Positions 59,803 through 64,000 of a DNA stretch of 64,000 bases are shown piece by piece. Each line of letters opens with the position of its first letter. The stretch's first letter is position 1. The notes below the pieces were generated by a model, which saw nothing but the letters and a program-made list of their open reading frames with translations, made no database searches and had not been told where the DNA came from. Source of the stretch: Lutraria lutraria (lineage: Eukaryota; Mollusca; Bivalvia; Venerida; Mactridae); assembly GCA_964023205.1 (NCBI GenBank), contig OZ026843.1:10335093-10399092 (forward strand). Reading direction: 5' to 3'. The translations under genes were made by a program, and so were the position numbers.

Positions 59803-59878
59803 CGAGGGCTCAGCGCAACACTATCGTAACTTGTTCTTATTTCAATATGAGTTACGACACTCTTGCGTTGAACCCTCG
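59803..59878 (+). mobile_element. 76-bp palindromic element, copy 6
   Basis: Shares the ACTATCGTAAC / ACTCTTGCGTTGAACC variant with copy 3. Flanks ATAT/ATAC match at three of four positions. Confidence 0.92.
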
Positions 59879-59880
59879 AT

Positions 59881-61398
59881 ACATTCTCCCTTTTTTCTCA
59901 ATTAAATTCCAATTAGCGTGAGAAAAAAAAACCTCGACAATACTGGATTCCTGTCATGTTCGTTGTACTAACATACTTAAGCTCGTTCATTAATTACTGG
60001 TTTAAAGTCGGGGAGCTGCAGTAATTTGGAAGTGCACGAAGAAAGCAGTGATTTTCTGGAGGTTTTTACTGTGGTCATCTTAGTAATTTATCTGAATTGA
60101 TAAAGACAAATGACCAGAAGTCATGAAAGGATTAACAGGAAAAATCCATCTAATGGTAGTGATCAATTTTAATGTGACTTTATTCCTAGGTTTCTTTGCT
60201 GTACTAATTTGCAGATATTTGTTTTTATTGCTATGGGTTGCAGCAAGAGATAATTCCGTGAAAGCCCGGAGTACGGGATCCTGTTGTATAGTGTCAACTT
60301 TCAGGAAAACATTGTTGATACATGACTGTACTGAACCACTGATCATTGGTGGGAAAAAATTGTAATTTGAACAAATAGTGGATTTTTTTGCAAGAATATA
60401 ACATTGCAAAAATAGTCATATTGTACTTTGAAACAACTAAGGTATAAAGGGACATAATTTATTAACATGCAAGATGGGTTTTTATCTATTTTTAGTAATT
60501 TTGGAAACAGCTCCACACAGCATGTAAGTTTCTTTTATTTTCTGACTATAATTGTAAAAAACATATTAAATGACTAAATTAGGCCCTGTATTATCACATG
60601 GGGAGTTACATGTATGTTACCTATAATCTATGATGCCATTTTATATATTTTGGTTGATGACATTGTTGTTGTTGTTAATAAGGTATGAAAGAGCAGAAAT
60701 GTACCGTAGTTGATTCTTTACAATATTCTCAGCTTTTTTGTTTTAGTTAATGTTTTAGTGATGATTTTTTGCTGTGGTTGACTTGAACTTGAATTACTGT
60801 TGTTAGGATGTCAAAATGATCATTTTCACATTTTTCCTTCTAATTCTCTGAAATGTTGAGTAATTAAAGTAATATTGTTACAGAATGTTATATCACCAAC
60901 CATCCTGTCTTTCTGCTTCAGAAATTGTGCCATGTGCATTAATGTTAATTGTTCTTGCCTGTGGGCATTCGTTTGGTAATTTCAGCATAGCAAGAATAAT
61001 CTAACAAAGTAAATTAAACATTCTTTTAAAAGCACTTGCTTTGAATTTGCGATTGAAAGTGTCTCTTCTAATTTTAAGTTTTAAAAAAATCAGACCATTT
61101 TAACTTAATTTCATTGTCTTGACAAGCACTTGGGCAGATTCATGGGGGGGGGGGGGGGTACCGCACCAAATTTGGTTGAATTTGGTGATTGACTTTTTTT
61201 TGTTATTATGACTTTAAAAACACCAGTCAATATAATTTTGTTGCATTTGAAGTGGTACATGTTAATTTAGAATTTCAGTTTCTCCTTCCCTCTGTTTTGT
61301 TACTTACCAGTACTTATTTATGTTTACTCCCATGTCACATGTTAATTATGTATATAACATTTGTATATGAAAATGATGATGAGCAATGTATCAATTTT
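59881..61398. other. AT-rich sequence, no gene seen
   Basis: Contains (G)15 at 61144-61158. A frame at 60123-60365 on the plus strand overlaps one on the minus strand; neither has a domain. Confidence 0.5.
61144..61158 (+). repeat. (G)15 homopolymer
   Basis: Fifteen consecutive G. A shorter G run with one A lies at 61976-61989. Confidence 0.95.
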
Positions 61399-61644
61399 TA
61401 TACACCCGTTTGAAAAACGGGTCATATTATGGGAACATCCATGGCGGGCGGGTTGGTTGGCGGGCAGCGTCCACAACGGTGTCCGCTCTCTAATTCAAAC
61501 AGCTTTATACAGATCCTCACCAAACTTTATGGAAATGTTGATGACAATGAGATCTTAGTCAAGTTCGATAATCAGCCCAATAGGGCTTGGCACTTCTGAG
61601 TTATAGCCCTTGACGGGCGTATTTTGTGACCTGGCACTCTAGTT
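61399..61644 (+). mobile_element. Hairpin-ended (Helitron-like?) short element, second type
   Basis: Starts TATACACCCGTTTGAAAAAC with a perfect 8-bp hairpin ACCCGTTT-GAA-AAACGGGT (61404-61422), then CATATTATGGGAAC, a GGCGGGCGGGTTGG stretch and CTCACCAAACTTTATGGAAA. It ends GACCTGGCACTCTAGTT, the same CTCTAGTT terminus as the element ending at 37963, with a weak stem just before it. Confidence 0.6.
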
Positions 61645-63629
61645 AACGTCATGTAATAAAGTAATATCAAAGATGGTCCGATTGTGGATGAACCACTCAA
61701 ACCCTCAAACTAAGGATTTATAGTTCAATGCCTGAAAGATTTGTTGAGAAATAATGTTAAACATTCTGCAACCTACCTTAGTAACCTGCCTTAGTTTTCT
61801 AACTGGAAACACACAACTGTATTTTTCTGACTTCATCATTATTTTGTAAGTCAGCCAAACACATATAAAATATGCATAAAGTAAGTTTGATAGTTTATTG
61901 ATTTTAAACAGCTATTTAAAACCACTAAATTATAATTCATACTTTCCAACTGATCGAAACCTACCAAGAACAGAAGGGGGGGGGGAGGGTTCATGAAGTT
62001 TTGTCATCTTTATGACATCAATTAACATAAATCAACTTTTTCACCTTTTAAATATGCTGTAAGGGTACACTATTACTATTCACCAGGTTTGACAGAGACT
62101 TTAGTGTAATCAAATTCAAAACAAAACCTGTCCCTGGATATTTTCAGTAGATTGTTGATTTACTAATAAAACAGGGTTTTCGAGTCTGGAAGAATTGATT
62201 GACACTTCCCAATTTTAACTGATTAAAATTTTTTATGCACAAAACTTTTTGTTTGTTTTCATTTTAAATGAGTTGGGTGGTAATCTTGTTTTGTTGTCCA
62301 AGAATTGATCTTATTAGATTAACAAATTTGTCTCAGTAGCAATTCATTGACTTTAGTCAACTTGGCAAAACTTCTTGACAGGAATGATAGATATGTATTG
62401 TGATTCTTGGTGAAGGTTTCTCCCAGTATTTATTTTTTTATAACATGCACTGACCTGGATCTTACATATGATCTCAATTTAAATTTGTTTCAAATTCAAA
62501 ATTTAGAAATGTAATTTTGTGAACTTAAGAACTCTAACAATGGTGAAACATTTTTACTGCATCAGTATTATGTTATACAGATCTTGAAACGTTCATGTAC
62601 TGTATTAGTTAATTAAGGAAATTCTAAATATGAGAACTGGTTTGACGCAGATCCCTAAGTTAGAGATTATAAATCATGAGGCTTTGAGATCCAGTCCTAA
62701 TCTCTAATTGGCTAATTTTGAGTGCATTCAGTGTCAATCAAGTCATGATATATTAGCCTAAACTGTAGAAAGTAACATAAAATGTTTAATTGTGAGACTT
62801 ATGTTGTATTTCTTTTGTTTACATTTTTGACAATTCGTGAAACAAAATTCAATTTAATTGACCTAACCATATTCTTCTCACTGTCATCTTTTGTGTTCCC
62901 CACCCACACTTTTAGTTAGTTATCAGACCTACTTCAGTCTAATCAGATGATCAGATTATAGTTAATGGTATTTTTAAAGTCATCTTCATTCTTAAAAAAA
63001 CTCAATTAGGGTTCTTCAGATGTTGATAATCATATCATAGGAGTATATTGATTCACCCGAAAAAAGCGTGGCAGATAAACCAATACTAGCGGGGCTGCTG
63101 AATAAAAGTTCAACAGATGACCCGGGAGTTTTGTTTCCGTCTTTGTGCAAACTGGTTATCTCGAGTTATGATTTTTGTTCAATGATCTGTGATATGTAAT
63201 TTAACTTTATATGGGAGAAGTCATACAATACTTGTAACATCTGCTTACACCGATTGTATGGGTTATCGTTACCACGTAAACCTGCCCAACAGACGCCTTT
63301 CATTATAATACAACTGATGGATTTATATTTCATGTGTTTAGCGCGAAACTGTAATAAATTCATACTGCGAATAAAGACTTATAGATTACATGTATGAACA
63401 CTAAATTTAAAATGATGTGACTGTTAAAATCCTTGTTGAACACGAGGTATTAAATTATCCTAGAGGGACTTACAATCTGTACTGTTGGAAGTGTGAGGGA
63501 TATAAGGTACTCACAGGTATTTGATTTGTTGTTGCTTCTTGTTGAGTGATGTACTATACTTCTTGGATTTATATGGAAAATTGGGGAGTTTCTGAGGATT
63601 TTCTCCATATTGATACAAGGTGTTAACTT
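61645..63629. other. AT-rich sequence, no gene seen
   Basis: No gene or mobile element recognised. Confidence 0.5.
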
Positions 63630-63631
63630 AT

Positions 63632-63752
63632 ATGCGGAGAGTATTACAGTACTGTAACTAATATGTGAAGAGTATTACAGTACTGTAACTTATATGTGAA
63701 GAGTATTACAGTACTGTAACTAATATGTGAAGAGTATTAAGTACTGTTACAT
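63632..63752 (+). repeat. 31-bp tandem repeat with palindromic core
   Basis: GAAGAGTATTACAGTACTGT then AACTAATATGT, about four copies at a period of 31 bp (for example 63667, 63698, 63729). Each holds the palindrome TTACAGTACTGTAA. Confidence 0.93.
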
Positions 63753-64000
63753 GTTTATTAGAAATCAGCAATTTGGTAACTTATGTATAAAGTTAAATAC
63801 TGTCAATTTAATGAGAATACTGCAATTTGGTGCACTTTTCCTTAAATCAAATGTATCTATATTTTTAAGTTACCGTAAATGACTGTTTTGATTTAATGAC
63901 ATTTTTTCGCCCATTAAAACCTATATCAATTTTGGAATAATTTGATATAATATTATGTTATACATATTACATACAAAAAAATGCTACCGAACCAATAAAA

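Overview
The window looks like a gene-poor piece of an animal nuclear genome, most likely a mollusc and probably a bivalve. It is AT-rich throughout. I find no convincing intact protein-coding gene, no rRNA or standalone tRNA gene, and no prokaryotic features. The organism call is inference. It rests on tRNA-derived SINEs whose tails end in a GGCGTTAAACCC-type motif, on hairpin-ended repeats starting with a CCCCC...GGGGG stem and ending CTCTAGTT or CTCTTGTT, on repeat cores reading GGAATTCAATGAAACTTCAC, and on short CAGT...ACTG elements flanked by TA. The window is probably intergenic or the inside of a very large intron.

Layout. 0.0-2.3 kb: a 3'-terminal RNase H fragment of a LINE (minus strand), a hairpin-class repeat remnant, a possible LINE endonuclease scrap and a short inverted-repeat element. 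2.5-7.8 kb: several MITE-like elements, a 1.35 kb pogo/Tigger-like non-autonomous element (5364-6711) holding a possible captured terminal exon, and a tRNA-derived SINE. 9.58-20.71 kb: the dominant feature, a head-to-tail array of nine complete units of about 1.2 kb plus a truncated tenth. Each unit has a GC-richer block with a conserved short reading frame, a repeat core, and a 238-bp block ending in hairpins. The array abuts a decayed LINE (20.7-23.5 kb) with readable ORF1, endonuclease-tail, reverse transcriptase and RNase H remnants. 23.5-64 kb: unique AT-rich DNA with scattered MITEs, SINEs (one nested inside another with a target duplication), minisatellites, and near-perfect hairpins.

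The parts worth most attention are: (1) the mosaic structure of the 1.2-kb array, with recent 1,218-bp duplications and a frame open in nearly every copy; (2) a family of six palindromic elements, all exactly 76 bp, of pre-miRNA-like shape and with apparent 4-bp target duplications; (3) a common terminal architecture linking the array's 238-bp block with dispersed repeats elsewhere; (4) the pogo-like element with a possible captured exon. Nothing here forms an operon-like or pathway-like system. The biology visible is transposition, tandem amplification and sequence decay.
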